This document shows, piece after piece, positions 32,953 through 45,784 of a stretch of 64,000 nt of DNA. Origin of the DNA: Globodera rostochiensis (lineage: Eukaryota; Nematoda; Chromadorea; Rhabditida; Heteroderidae); contig JAEVLN010000016.1 of the NCBI GenBank assembly GCA_018350325.1, forward strand, positions 2,097,682 through 2,161,681. The letters run 5' to 3'. The notes beneath the pieces were generated by a model. The model saw only the letters and a program-made list of their open reading frames with translations. It did no database searches and was not told the DNA's origin. How positions within the stretch are numbered: the stretch's first letter is position 1; every line of letters begins with the position of its first letter. The translations under genes and the position numbers were made by a program.

Positions 32953-35900
32953 ACACCCCTTTGCCATCTATTCATTAATGACTAATCCCATTTAAAATTT
33001 TTAATTTTAATCACATCTTATTTTTTCTTTGAATTTTTTTTATCGTTTTTTAATTTTAGAATTATTCTTTGTCTGGCACAGAAGAAAAATTAGCAAGGAT
33101 TTAGTTAGCCTATCAGAGGTATGACCCTGCTGGCTTTATAGGTTTATTGGCTTGGTTACTTCCTGACATTTCAATTTGGCCATTTTATTCTCGCCAATTC
33201 GCCAATTCGTTGATTCTTTGGTTTTATTTTAAAATATAATTTTGTTATGTTTCAAATTTTTTTTATAATTTTGTTTAAAGACATTTTAATATCTATCCTT
33301 CAAGACAGCGTTATAATTGATAGCATTTTATTCATGAATGCCCAGGAAAGAATATTTTTTCATTCTGGATCGTTATGACATTTTCCGGATTAAATAGAAT
33401 CATTCTTCATTGATATCGTTTTGAAAAAGGTAAATATTTATGTATTAAATTAAAGTATTGAATAAAGATAAAATAAAGCAAATCAATGTTATTTCAGATT
33501 AACATATAGATGATACTTTTGTTTAACTGTTAATTATTAATAACAAAAATGTGCATGCGACAACCATCATATGTTTTTCAATTGATAATATTTAAATTAT
33601 CTTAATACGGCAGTGTACACTACCCCCTCTCCCCCATAAGTTTAAAATAAGTATTAATTTTTAATTTCTTTTTAATATAATATTTTTTTAATTGGCAGTT
33701 TATATACTTATAAAATAAGATATTTATTGTAACGCGGGCGGGCGAATTGGATACATCACACCAAATTATTGAATATTTATTTAAAACCCGATTATCCGAA
33801 CCCTAGGGCACATTGCCCCTCCCCCCCATAAATGTTAATATTAATTTAATAAATTTATGTAAACATTTTTAATGGTCCAAATCCAGTTTAATGTAAGCCT
33901 ATAATTTATAAAAACATCAATTTTTCAATAAATCTACTCTATAAATAGTGTTATTTAATTAATATTGTTTTAATGCTTTAGATAGAATTATTGATTTAAA
34001 ATAATTGTTTATGTAGATAATGATATAAAAAAGAATTTAAAAAATCCAAATAAACTTGTGATATTATTTTTTTCAAGTTAGTCATTGAAAAAATATGTTG
34101 AGAAATTAGTATTGCTAGTCTTAAATTATTAGTCTCACTTTAATGTAAATTGGTAGTTAATATTGTTCAATTAATAATATATAAAGTTTGGTAAATTTTT
34201 CATCATAACAAACAATGATTTTAAATTAGTTGAGAAATTTTATTATTTTCATATATTAATTTAAATTTTTTTATAAAATGAGTTAAACAAGTTAAAGATT
34301 TTTATTGTGGTTTTTAATAACTCCACAAGAATATTTACGTCGTAGGTAACACTATCTTTATTAAAATCAATTATGTTCTTTCACTTAATAAAAAATATTA
34401 TCAAATGAAGGGTCGAGATGTTTTATATTTTATAAATTGGTGTTTTGTATATGTAATTTTGAGTTTAATTTTACAATTCATTGACATCATCTGACGTTAT
34501 AAATTTAAATATTTAAACCTTGATTTATTTAATTGTAATATGTAAAAAAACTCAATAAATTGACATTATAAAAATTCTTTTGTATCACATATTCTTTCAA
34601 AAAAATTTTTTTTTAAATTTTATACTTCTCCATCTGTATATTAGACGACCTCACGCTGGTCAATCAATCAGCTTGCGTGCTCACATAAAATCGGTTCATA
34701 TTAAGCAAGATTAATTGTAGCTTTTTGTTATATTAATTTTCTGTTTAAATATAATCATACATATTAATATTTGACTTGCAAATTCCGGATTACATAAAGG
34801 GAGCATAACATTTTTGTCCCAAATTATTTCGCTTCACAAATCTAGACAATCAATTTTGTAAAAAATGTATAATTAACTGTCGCAAGAAAAAAAAATCTTA
34901 CATATTTTTTAGCATTCACCTTTTTGTAAATAATTGTTTTTAGTTTTATATTAAAAACATACAACATAAAATTAGTAAATTTTTTTAAATAAATGATTAT
35001 GATTTTTTGCATATAATATAATTTTTGTGCAATATAAATTTTTGTGCAATATAAATTTTTTTGGTATATTGAGATATCGACAGAGATTTTTGGTAATAAT
35101 CTTTTTTATATTAATTTTTGTTAAATTAGTACATTAGTTTCGCGGGCATATACGTTGTTTTATTAGCATTAATTTAATTCATCAGGCTACCATCGATGCG
35201 CTGTGAAGCTCTGTAGACCCCCGGAAATTTTCAAAATTTTGTCAACAATTATCCGTAATCAATGAATTAAGAAAATAAAGAATCTATTATAATAATTCAT
35301 AAGTGAAATCTTAAATATCCCATAATAATTGGTTTATACGCATGTTGACATTTAATGTTTAATGCTCATTTTATTTATAAGTATCTTTAATTATATTTAC
35401 ACACAAAGCTATTTTAAATCTCTTATTATCGTTGGTGGTTGTTTTTATAGCTTTATTGCAAAAGAAGTTCATAGCACACCTGCCGTCTAAAGGTTGCCTT
35501 ATTACAAAATTATGAATATTTTAGTATTTCGTATTCAATCCGATGTCAGAGATTTCACATCATCAGCTACATATTAAAGGCATTTTATTGGCGTTTGCTA
35601 ATGCTTGTATTGCGTTTGAAGTCAAATGCTATTGTTTATAATCGAAAGTGTAGCAGAATAGGAAATATGAGTTTAGGTAATTGGTTTTTTGTGTTCATAA
35701 ATTAAAACAAACAACCATCATCGGCCAAATTATATATCTTTTCAATTATAAAGCAATCTATTCAGCATTTTGTTAAATAAACATAATAAATTGAATTTTT
35801 ATGAGGTTAGCGAGCCAACAGGCGGTGTCGGGAAATTGCTTAAAATTTTTGTTAAGATATTATTTTCGTATTTAACACACTTTTACGCTGCCACATGCAA

Positions 35901-36307
35901 CTCACTTTGCACTGCAAATTTTCAGCAAACCTTTTGATATTCAGCTTTTAAAAAACCTTACTCATTTAATAGGAAAAAATTCTTTATTAGAGTTCTTTTT
36001 TATTATTAATAATTTTTTTATTATTGTATTTTTTTTGTAAAACAAATCACCAAGATGTTAATTCATTAATTAATAATTTATTAAAATTAATTTTTGTTAT
36101 TTACCCTTTTAGTTCTATGCTATCTTTTTTATATAACTATGCAATCACATTCTAATCTGATAGGTGCAGTATTATATGCATCATTCATTATTAAAAATTG
36201 TGACCATTTATTTATTCATTAATTACACTAAAGATTTATTTCATTTTAATTTGTTTTTTAAATTTTATGTTTAATATTTATTTTTGGCAGGGCCTGATGG
36301 CCCATTG
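32953..36307. other. AT-rich stretch, C-rich twin motifs, no gene seen
   Basis: CCCCTCTCCCCCATAA near 33624 and CCCCTCCCCCCCATAA near 33815 are related direct copies about 190 bases apart. A GC-richer piece lies at 33730-33760. Short islets at about 33115-33190, 34645-34685, 35150-35215 and 35475-35580 gave no decisive frame. TTTTTGTGCAATATAAAT is tandemly doubled near 35024-35055. Confidence 0.35.
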
Positions 36308-36421
36308 TTATTAGATGGAGTGCGTTGATGACCAAATTAGTCTAACCGTCTGACTCTCTCTTTTTAGCACACTATTTCTTCAAAAAATAAAATGTTTAAA
36401 AAAGTAACTAAAAAATTATTA
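36308..36421 (-). repeat. Satellite monomer, reverse orientation
   Basis: Reads TTAGATGGAGTGCGTTGATG and GACTCTCTCTTTTTAGCACA, the reverse complement of the 30048-31419 unit. A different tandem array follows within about 70 bases. Confidence 0.88.
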
Positions 36422-36487
36422 GTTGGCTTATCTTTAATACCAAAAAAAATTCATATACCAATCGATTCCGCTCATCGAGCTAAGCAC

Positions 36488-36895
36488 TATTCTGCTAAAA
36501 TTATTCCGAGAAAAAAACATTAAAGAAAGTTATGGTCTCTCAAAGTTGACAACACATTTTCTTCTGCACGATTCTGCAAAAATTATTCCGAGAAAAAAAC
36601 ATTAAAGAAAGTTATGGTCTCTCAGAGTTGACAACACATTTTCTTCTGCACGATTCTGCAAAAATTATTCCGAGAAAAAAACATTAAAGAAAGTTATGGT
36701 CTCTCAAAGTTGACAACACATTTTCTTCTGCACGATTCTGCAAAAATTATTCCGAGAAAAAAACATTAAAGAAAGTTATGGTCTCTCAAAGTTGACAACA
36801 CATTTTCTTCTGCACGATTCTGCAAAAATTATTCCGAGAAAAAAACATTAAAGAAAGTTATGGTCTCTCAAAGTTGACAAACACATTTTCTTCTA
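36488..36895 (+). repeat. Five-copy 82-bp tandem array
   Basis: CAAAAATTATTCCGAG, ACATTAAAGAAAGTTATGG and TTGACAACACATTTTCTTC recur five times with period 82 and almost no differences. The first unit begins slightly divergent (TTCTGCTAAAATTATTCC). Non-coding by all frames. Confidence 0.93.
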
Positions 36896-37021
36896 GAGTT
36901 TTTTAAAATCTTCTATGGCTATAAATTTTTCTATGAGCTGCATAGATCAAAAGCTACTCAATCTATAAAAGTTTTCGCTGAATTAACCGTATAAAGTCTA
37001 GAACGTTCTAACATTTTTTTT

Positions 37022-37102
37022 CTTCAACTCCTGAAAACAGACAAACTTTTTAACTTCAACTCCTGAAAACAGACAAACTTTTTAACTTCAACTCCTGAAA
37101 AT
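37022..37102 (+). repeat. 32-bp tandem repeat, about 2.5 copies
   Basis: CTTCAACTCCTGAAAACAGA followed by CAAACTTTTTAA is repeated at 37022 and 37054, with a partial third copy from 37086. Non-coding. Confidence 0.93.
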
Positions 37103-37595
37103 AGCATATCTTTTTTTTCTTACGCCCTATTGTCTAGCACAATTTTCCTAGCATAATGCTCAAACTTTTTTTTATGAACAAAATCGATCAATTATAAAAC
37201 AATTCATGCTAAAAGAAGATAAATAAATATAAATTAAGGTAGCCTTAACAAAAACAATTAATAATTACAGTGATCAACATTTGCTTTAATAAATTTTTAT
37301 TTATTGTGCGTAATTGATAACTCTGCTTTCTTTATAGAGTATTTTATATTTTTCATTTAATTTTTAACATGAGTTTTTTCCCAGAAATTATCAATACATC
37401 GTAATTAAAAGTGATAAATATTTACATCACCAGACTCGAAAACGCTAATAATAACGCGTATTTTATTAGACTCCGCCAAACGCACATTAACACATTATTT
37501 TTATAAAAATCAAGAATATGATAAAATCTTAATTAAAAATCATCGTAGAGAACCATGAAATATGCCGCCACATTTCTGTGCAGCGACAGCCGCGG
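37103..37595. other. AT-rich spacer, nothing recognised
   Basis: No repeat, RNA gene or convincing frame is seen, except a short GC-richer piece near 37430-37495. Confidence 0.35.
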
Positions 37596-37664
37596 TAGGA
37601 GTGCGCGTCTTGTGTCGTATTCCGCCATTTCTTCTCGGGCGTCCAAATTCTTAAACGAAAATGA
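37596..37664 (+). repeat. Dispersed GC-rich repeat B, copy 2, followed by a G15 run
   Basis: The same 69-base block as 13371-13439 with six differences. A run of 15 G (37673-37687) starts eight bases after it. The minus frame through this copy is open for about 45 codons (LDAREEMAEYDTRRALL), the longer of the two copies. Confidence 0.75.
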
Positions 37665-37687
37665 TTGCGATAGGGGGGGGGGGGGGG

Positions 37688-38618
37688 TGGTGTATTACGT
37701 TATTAATTATTCTTGCACTTAGATTGTTAGGTATAATTTAATATTTATAAATGAAAAAATTTAATACTTGCAAAATATTAAAAAATTTAAAGTCGAATTC
37801 ATATAAACAGCGAAGCTGCCCGTTTTAATTTAATATACGCGCATTTTTTGATTTAAGGCTGCGGTCAGTACATAAATAAATGTTTAAACGTGTTGAAAGA
37901 GATTGCAATTTATTTATGAAAATTGCTGTTCATTCTTCATATTTTAAAAATTAAATTAGTTTTTATTTTTTTAGAATAAATTACTTATAATATTCAGGAT
38001 TTATTACAACGCCGAATCTACATTAAATTGTCTTGCACTTTGGCTTAAATTTATATATTATAATAACCAAATCGTGTTTAACATGCTGAGAAAACTGAAG
38101 GGAGTTAACTGAAGAAAACCCGAGAGAAAACATTTATATATTATAATTAATAAAACGCCAGTATTCACAAGCATATTTTTAATAAATAATGCAATGGAAT
38201 CAATAAAAAATTGGTATGAAAAATTAATCAATAACACTATCTCCATATATAATTGCAAAAATTAAATTTTTGCAATGCTGAGTATTTAATCAAAAAAACA
38301 TTCAATTTTATAAGTAATTTCAGATATTTATATATTAAGTAAATCAAAAACCTTGCTTTATAAACATCCTCATTAATAAACTTTATCAAAAATTAAAAAA
38401 CAATTGGTTGAATTGGAAATTTGATTACACGGTTGTTTTATACTACCGTTGTTAAGCGAATCGGCTGGATGGATGCGGAAAATATATAAACGAACTCTTT
38501 AAACTTGCAAAAATTATACTTTAAAATAAAACTTTAAAATCAGATATTAGAATTAAATTAATTTAATGCTGCGCGTATACAGTTAATTCAATAATTTTAT
38601 GGATGTCGGAAAAATCAA
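37688..38618. other. AT-rich spacer, nothing recognised
   Basis: No long frame or repeat; a short GC-richer piece at 38450-38485 is not interpretable. Confidence 0.35.
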
Positions 38619-38813
38619 TTGTTCAAGAAAATACAAACAAGCGGTAAAATAAAAAATAATAACAAAAATATATCATCAGCCGAGAGTGAAAGTTTGTTTT
38701 CGACAGCTGGGTTGATCATCACTGATTTGCGGAAGCGCCTTCCCGTTCGTAAGTCAAGAGAATCGAAGTTTATTTTTGGTCTCAGTTTAATTCAACCCCG
38801 GAAGCAGCCCTAG
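38619..38813 (+). pseudogene. Relic of a hAT transposase C-terminal dimerisation domain
   Basis: A 64-codon frame whose residues 19-49 read SSAESESLFSTAGLIITDLR then KRLPVRKSRES. This is the conserved motif of the hAT dimerisation region (typically S-S-A-x-S-E-R-x-F-S-x-A-G-x-I with R-x-R-L following). The upstream transposase catalytic and zinc-finger regions are missing, and the 18 codons before it are low-complexity K/N. It is a degenerate fragment of an autonomous hAT element, which ties in with the hAT-type MITEs here. Confidence 0.82.
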
Positions 38814-41800
38814 AATTAAAAAATTACAAATAACTGCAAAGCATGAGGAAAAATTATAATGAAGAAAATACAGAAGACGAAGGAGAAACTTTGAGTTAAT
38901 ATAATAATCTTCAGAATGAATTAATTAATACTCATGATCTTAATTCTCAAAAACATAAAGTTGATGTTGCGTAAAGAGCTCTATATACGATTTATCAAGA
39001 TTTATAATGAAACCACAATTTTAAAAAATATTTAAAAGCAGGGTTTTTCGTCAAATGAACACACATTTTAAGATTCATTTGACAATTTTAGAATTAATTA
39101 ACATAAAATATTGGTAAACTAATTAACCAGAAACACAACAGGAAAAACGTCATGATAAAAAAAATATGATCAGACAAATAAAAAATTATTATTTTAAAAA
39201 ATTCAGCGCCTTAATGTTAATGAATACCTGAAAATTAAAAATGCCATATATTTAAAATGAATGCTAATTTGCAAATTACAACAATATACCAGATAGAAAG
39301 TGGGGCCAGCCTGTTTTAATCAAAAGCCAACAAACAAAATAGGCCATTAATTAAAAATAAAGCGCCTAGAATTTAAATCCTCAAACAAAAACAAAGCCAA
39401 ATACTCAACTGGATGTAAATATTATTTAAATAATAAATATTATGGTGTATTATAATACTCGATTCGAGAAAATAAACAATTATAAAATAAATTAAACATA
39501 ATATAATCTAGGAATGTTAAAGATTATTGTAAAGGTCACACGCAAACTAAAAAAAAATAATTATCCAACTCGGTTACTTAAATAAAAACTATATAATAAT
39601 ATATAAATGTAGGAATATATCTGAATTATAAATTAAAATGGTAAAAAATATCGGATTTCGTCCATCCAACTAATTGGGCATTGTTTATTAAAAAAATCTA
39701 TGAATTAAAATTTTACTTTTAATTCTAATAACATAATTAAAATAACTAAGTAAGTTAAAATAATGCAATAAATTGGCAATATTAATTAGATGGAATTTAA
39801 TAATATATTTAAAAAAATCTTACAAAAATGATAAAAATAGATATATTAACGAATTATAATCATTATAAAGTTGGCTGTCCAATTAAAAGTTTTTTGGATT
39901 AAGAAAGTCTTAAAAATGAAAATGCGCACCCAGGAGTTTTATGTACCCACGAACCAATACCGAGGCGATAAAAAATATATTAAAAAATTGAAGATTGACG
40001 GGTTTTGATCTGTTGAAAAATTTTTCCGAGTCTGGGCATTGCAAATATTAATTTGAATTGGTATATTAATGTAGAATAATAAAATAATTTTTAATATATT
40101 TAAAAATTAAAAAATAAAATCAAATTCTTTTAGTCTCTATATTTGCTTTTTCTTATATAAAAACATATGTATGAATGAATTGGCTTTGCAACGATAATTT
40201 TAGTTAAAAATATTACAAACTGAAACAATAAAATTTCTACTTTTAGTAGCCATTCTTGTGAGAAGGCCACAATTAATCTCAACAACAAATGCTTCAAATA
40301 AATTGTAGCTGGAAGAGTTATCTGGGTTTAAACGGCCCAAAGGGTAAAAAAATATAGGCAAAATTAATTAAATAAAATTATTCTAATGTTTTGCATTCAA
40401 AAATTAATAAATGTTTTGGTAACTTTCCCGAAAAAGTTTTACAGTAAAGCAATACAAGAGCGTAATAAATGTATTAACCATTGATACATTATTAATTCGC
40501 CAATTAGGGCGAAAGCCGCACAAAAATAATTGAGGAAACATTCTTTTTGTTAGTTACTACAAATTTGAGTCGTGTATGTTTTTTAAATTTGTTTAAAAAT
40601 TATATATTTTTATTTCTTAATTCAGTGTATGATGGCCTAGTTTTACTATAAAATTATAGTCCTTTCGTACATTTTGCTTTCACATACATTATCGAATGGT
40701 AAATTGCAACGCTAAAGTTGACTTTGCAACCTGCAACCAATCACCTTTTTGATCCCCCAATCACCCATAAAAATTGCATCTGTTTTGTTATATAGATAAT
40801 TTGTGTTCTTAGAACGCTTTTTAAATAAATTGTTTAACTTCAAATACATAATTTAATTTGAAATATATAACCGCACGATCCGTACGATTCCAGTCGACTG
40901 CCGGAACCTCTCTCGGGTTTTCATGAGCCGTACTCAGTGCTATAATATCCATGTTAAATGTATAATTACAATTTAAAAATGTTAGGCGTGAATTTACAGA
41001 CACTTAAAAGTGGCATTTGCTTTTAAAACCCGTTAATTTAATTCATGATACGATTCAAAAATTTCACATTTTTATTTTAATATGGTAGGCAATTAAAATA
41101 AAAAAAGAAATTTTGATTAAAAATGAAGATATTTTTTAGTGGCCGATGCGTTGACACAATTTATTATTTGGCTTTTGGATATAAATGGCTAATTATTTTA
41201 TAATAATATTAAATTAAACTGTGCAGCCAGCATAGAAAGGTAAATTTCCGAAAACATTTAATAAATAAATAATGGCTCAACTAAGATAAATCGACCAAAG
41301 CAAAATGTAAGTGAAAAAAGGCATAAAAAATATATGAACTCATTAATAAATATTTTATAACTAATTTTTCTCTAAATAAAAATATTGTAAAATCAAAGAA
41401 AAAATGCTAAAACATTAACAAATAAAATGTTAACTCCATACTCTTTAAAAAAATAAACAAAAAATTTAAGTCAAATAATTTTCATTTATATGTAAGCATC
41501 AATAAAAACAAACCAAATAATCTATTAAATATGAATGAATGGTGATGATGAAACTTTTTTAAAAATATATATATTTTATAAGTTTAGAAGAATAAATTTA
41601 ATATGTTAAAGCGCATGCCATATTGAATTTTGTTAAATGATTTCGACGCGACAAAACAAACATTGTCTGTTTGGTGGTAAGATGGAAAAAAGCTCTATAA
41701 TAACATTGTATACTTATATTATATAGCTTTAATTAAAATTTTTATTGTTATACTAACAATTTGTAAAATATTTATTATTTTTTGAACCAAAATAAATTTC

Positions 41801-41869
41801 TTTAATGATAAAAAGCATCATAACAATATTTTTTCCCCAAAATTCATAATTCCACTGATCCATCACTAA
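38814..41869. other. AT-rich spacer with isolated GC-richer pieces
   Basis: Pieces at 39300-39320, 39930-39970, 40735-40765 and 40880-40925 are too short or ambiguous. The last one (CCGTACGATTCCAGTCGACTG) lies in short open frames on both strands. No repeat or RNA gene is seen. Confidence 0.35.
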
Positions 41870-42369
41870 CTATCCGTTTTCTTCGTCTTGCTCCAAAGCA
41901 ACTTCCTCAAACAGTCCTGCAATCCCTTCCGCCAAAATGTCAAATTCGGCCATTTCACGTGCCTGTTGCAAACGAATCATCCCATTTGGAACCGGTCCAT
42001 CTTCTTTGAAGCAATGAATTTGGCCATCAAATCCAGTTCAAGTAAATGTTCACGTTTCATCTGCTGCATAAATATGGTGGTAAATGTTTGATTGGCGCTG
42101 CCGCTGAATGTAAAGAATAAAGTCCACAAGCTTCTATGACAATCAATCTACCGCAAAGAGAGCAGTTTTTGCTTTTTCTTTTGCCATTCTATAATGTTCT
42201 GACGATCTATTTTAAACTTCCGACTTGCTTCTTTAATTGAACGGGATTTGTTAAGTCGAGGACTTCTAATTTTTCGTCGATTGTTACAAATGCGACGTTT
42301 TTCTGAGATATCACGCTGTTGTACTAACTCAGAATCTTCGTTACTCATTTTTCTATTAATAAAACACAA
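41870..42369 (-). pseudogene. Broken transposase-like gene with helix-turn-helix N-terminus
   Basis: The first frame (42369-42148, 73 codons) is basic and contains SIKEASRKFKIDRQNIIEWQ at residues 44-63, a Brinker/pogo/CENP-B-type helix-turn-helix pattern used by transposases and their domesticated relatives. After a stop, a second frame (to 41977) reads MQQMKREHLLELDLMAK. A third, shifted frame overlaps it and reads GMIRLQQAREMAEFDI then LFEEVALEQDEENG to a stop at 41870. The frameshift and stop indicate decay; introns are an alternative. No DDE catalytic domain is visible. The antisense frame is probably spurious. Confidence 0.5.
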
Positions 42370-42458
42370 ATTTTAACGTAGGTAAATAGTAATGGCGAAA
42401 ATAGAAAATATGTAGGACCTTAGGTAGGTAGATAATTTTAAAAGATCACGGCTTGGGA

Positions 42459-42579
42459 GGGGGGGGGGGGGTACAATTAGAGAGGGGGTTTCAAATGGAG
42501 AGTGGGTTACTATTGTTCAAACCCCCTCGAGGTGGGGTTACAATTAGAGAGTGGGTTTCAAATAGAGAGTGGGTTACTA
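42459..42579 (+). repeat. G13 run plus doubled 41-bp unit
   Basis: A run of 13 G (42459-42471) adjoins TACAATTAGAGAGGGGGTTT. The unit recurs at 42539-42579 with period 67 (TACAATTAGAGAGTGGGTTT, AATAGAGAGTGGGTTACT). The motif AGAGAGTGGG repeats four times. Non-coding. Confidence 0.85.
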
Positions 42580-43519
42580 ATAGGAAAAATACGGTAATTA
42601 ATCCCGCGCAGCAACAATAATATTCGGATCCCTCCCGCAGCACCACTACAACCGCAAAACGGACTTTACTGTTCAACACAGGTCACCAGTTCCTATTAAA
42701 GGCACCGTACAACCTACTTCAGCAATTTCAGGCAAATTGTTCTGCAATTTATAAATTTTAATTAATTTTATAGTTTCATATCTCTTTAATTTTTTTTCCT
42801 AATTTTAATAATCGTTCTTTCATTTTAATATTTTTTGATTTAACGCTTGCCGCTTTTCTTAATTTACAGTTTTTATTCGATTTTTATTGAATATTTTAAT
42901 TTAATTGAAGGAAATTGTAAAATTATTGAATTCTGGTTTTTAAATTTTTTTGCATTTTTATTTTAATACTAAATACAAATTTATTTTAGTTCCATAGATT
43001 GTCATTTTGTTTTTATATTTAATTAATTTATGCTCCGTTGACTTCTCGACGTTTATTAATTTTTGAGCCAAATTAACTGTTTTATAAATTATATCTTTTT
43101 GTTTAATTTTTTTTTGTTACATTTTATTTGTTTGCCAAGAATGCAACTCTTAGAGTTAAACGAAATAATAAAAGCGATTTTTTTAAATAAATTGATATTT
43201 TTCTATATTTGATTTAAAAAATACAAAAATTATTTTTACTTGATAAAATACAAATGTTAATCATCTTTTTCGGCTGCTTTCTTGTTATGTAATGTTTATA
43301 ATATTCATTTATTAATCTTTATTATTTTTTGCAATATTCATTAATGCTTTGAAATAATAAAATGTTTGACGTAGTCGATGTACCAACGCAGAAATGCTGA
43401 AATTGTGGCTCGTCCTTTCTCTTCTTTTCTTCAATTAGCAACTTCGCCAATATTATCTAATTTAATACCATTTTTTTTAATATTTATTCTTTGCGTGTTT
43501 GCGTCTTATTTTAATTATA
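42580..43519. other. AT-rich spacer, nothing recognised
   Basis: A GC-richer piece at 42600-42720 is open on the minus strand for a short distance but shows no motif. The rest is AT-rich. Confidence 0.35.
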
Positions 43520-43748
43520 AAATTATTAGATGGGGTGCGTTGATGACCAAATTACTCTAACCGTCTGACTCTCTCTTTTTAGCACACTATTTATTCAAAA
43601 AATAAAATGTTCAAAAAAGCAACTAAAAATTATTAGCTGGGGTGCGTTGATGACCAAATTACTCTAACCGTCTGACTCTCTCTTTTTAGCACACTATTTC
43701 TTCAAAAAATAAAATGTTCAAAAAAGTAACTAAAAAATTATTAGATGG
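43520..43748 (-). repeat. Two satellite units, reverse orientation
   Basis: Two consecutive reverse-complement copies of the ~106-bp satellite: GGGTGCGTTGATGACCAAAT with GACTCTCTCTTTTTAGCACA occurs at about 43534 and again about 107 bases later, bounded by TTATTAGATGG on both sides. Confidence 0.9.
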
Positions 43749-44779
43749 TCAATTAGCCTTAAAAAGAAATTGCGTTTGAAGTTTAGATTTCCCTTTAAAA
43801 TTTTTCTCGTTTGATTTTAATATATTATTTAACATAAAATTATAATAGCCTAACTTTTTGAATAAATTTAAATTTTTACTTTAGGTATTGGAGTAATTCA
43901 TTCAATAGTAACTATTGACGTCAGACAAACCGATTTTTTTTTTTGCTTTCTGACTGCTTTGTTTGTTCAGCTGTGAAATTTCACGAGGAGCAAAGCGCCT
44001 CACCCAGACGGTAACCAGAATTCTTTGTTATCAATCCAATAGAACCACTTAACTTAAAACTTTTAACATATTATTTTTTTGCTCATTAACTACTGTTTTG
44101 ACCATTTGATTTTAGCGAATAATAAATATGTTTATTTCGTTGTAGATGTTACCTATAAAAAATTATTGTTGTTTAATTTAATTTTAAAAGATCTTCAAAA
44201 ACTTATTTCTTAAGCCTTTTTAATACTTGTTTGCAAAAATTAGTTCATTATATGACACTCTGCTCCTCTCTTTTTGCTTTAATTATTTTAAAAATAATCA
44301 TTTATACAAATGCATACGCAAACCAATTTATAATTATAAAACCAAGTTTTTTTTTTTTTAATTTCGTCATACCAAATTTATATTATTTGTATATTATTTT
44401 ATTTAGATATTTTTAATTAATATTCTATTTCTAATTGATAATCAATGTTTTATATTTATTCAATAACATTTATGGTTTGTCTTTCTGAGCATTATATTTA
44501 ACTAGTTGCAAAACGCCTTTGACATTTCGTGGAGCATAAAGATCTTCGTAACTCATACTTTTATATGTATTTACAAAAGAGTTTAAAAGACACCTGTTAA
44601 CAATTTAATTTAAGTTTTTTGATCATATTGATGCGGTCTCTTTTTGCGCTTACAAATTTGCATTACAATTATATTGTTTGTTTACTATAACTTTTAATAG
44701 TATTTCATTTTAAGATCGATATTTTCAATGTTTTTTTAATATTGTTTTTGTTACATTTTTTCGTTTCGTTTTAATAAAA

Positions 44780-44838
44780 TATTTAATCAGATTTATTTGT
44801 GACCAAGTAATTATTAGAAAAATAACAAAGAAATAAAA
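44780..44838 (+). repeat. Dispersed repeat C, copy 1
   Basis: AATCAGATTTATTTGTGACC and TATTAGAAAAATAACAAAGA are shared with 51788-51860 in the same orientation. Copy 2 has a short internal duplication (ATTAGAAAAATAT). Origin unknown. Confidence 0.75.
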
Positions 44839-45721
44839 AAAGTCATTGGTTTATAATTTTTTTAATTTTATTTTGAATCATTTGTGACCATCGTTTCATT
44901 TCAAATAAATCTAATTTATGTATTTATTTTAATCAACAAAAATCCAACGATATTTGTAAAATTTTAATCGTCGATAAAAATAAATCCACATGGTAATTTT
45001 CATTTTAGGATTCTATTGACTTTGTTATGCACATCATCATTATTCATTTCTTTTTCCAACCACTTAATAGCAATAAATATTAACGTTTTATGCAGATTCT
45101 TGATTTATTATTTATTTCGATCATATTGAGGTAGAATAAATTTTTATTTCTTAATACTTGCATTTTTTTCACTTAATAATTATGCGCTTGAGAATTTACA
45201 ATGTGGCTTCAAAAGGATTTTTTTATTGGTATATGCGTTGCCGCCTCTCTGCCATTTTAAATGGTATTATAACAAACAGAATTAATGGATAACCAATTAA
45301 AATTTAAATGTTTAAACTATTTAATAAATAGGTATTAAAAAAGGAAAACATATATAATAAGACATTAGCATAGTATTAGTTATACTAAAAAGTAAAATAA
45401 ATGATTTTGTATAAAAATATAAAATAAACAAAAAAAAAATTAAAAGTTGCACTGACAAAACGTGTTATAAACTAAGAATTTACACCGATGTGTACATACT
45501 TGTTATTTTTTTAATCAAAAAGCTAATCAAAACATTTTTTTAAACACATAAAAAATTTTTAAGGTAAACGATGAACTTACCTTGATGTTAAAAGAAATAA
45601 GAATTATTAAATATATTGTCGGACAAAAAAAATTTATAAATAAACAAAAAATTTGCACCTATTTGAATAGAACAATTTACAAACAAAAGCAAAATCGAAA
45701 TAAAGGAAGGCAAAATATAAT

Positions 45722-45784
45722 ATGGGAAAAGAGCCGGAAGCGACGCGGGTGAGAATTGAAAAGTCGAATTTGCACACCATATAA
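45722..45784 (+). CDS. Short frame with ATG, unknown
   Basis: Twenty codons, MGKEPEATRVRIEKSNLHTI, with charged composition and a local GC rise. The antisense strand is open for 62 codons through the same island, with an aromatic-rich composition. The plus reading looks more protein-like but is too short to identify. Confidence 0.18.
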   Translation: MGKEPEATRVRIEKSNLHTI

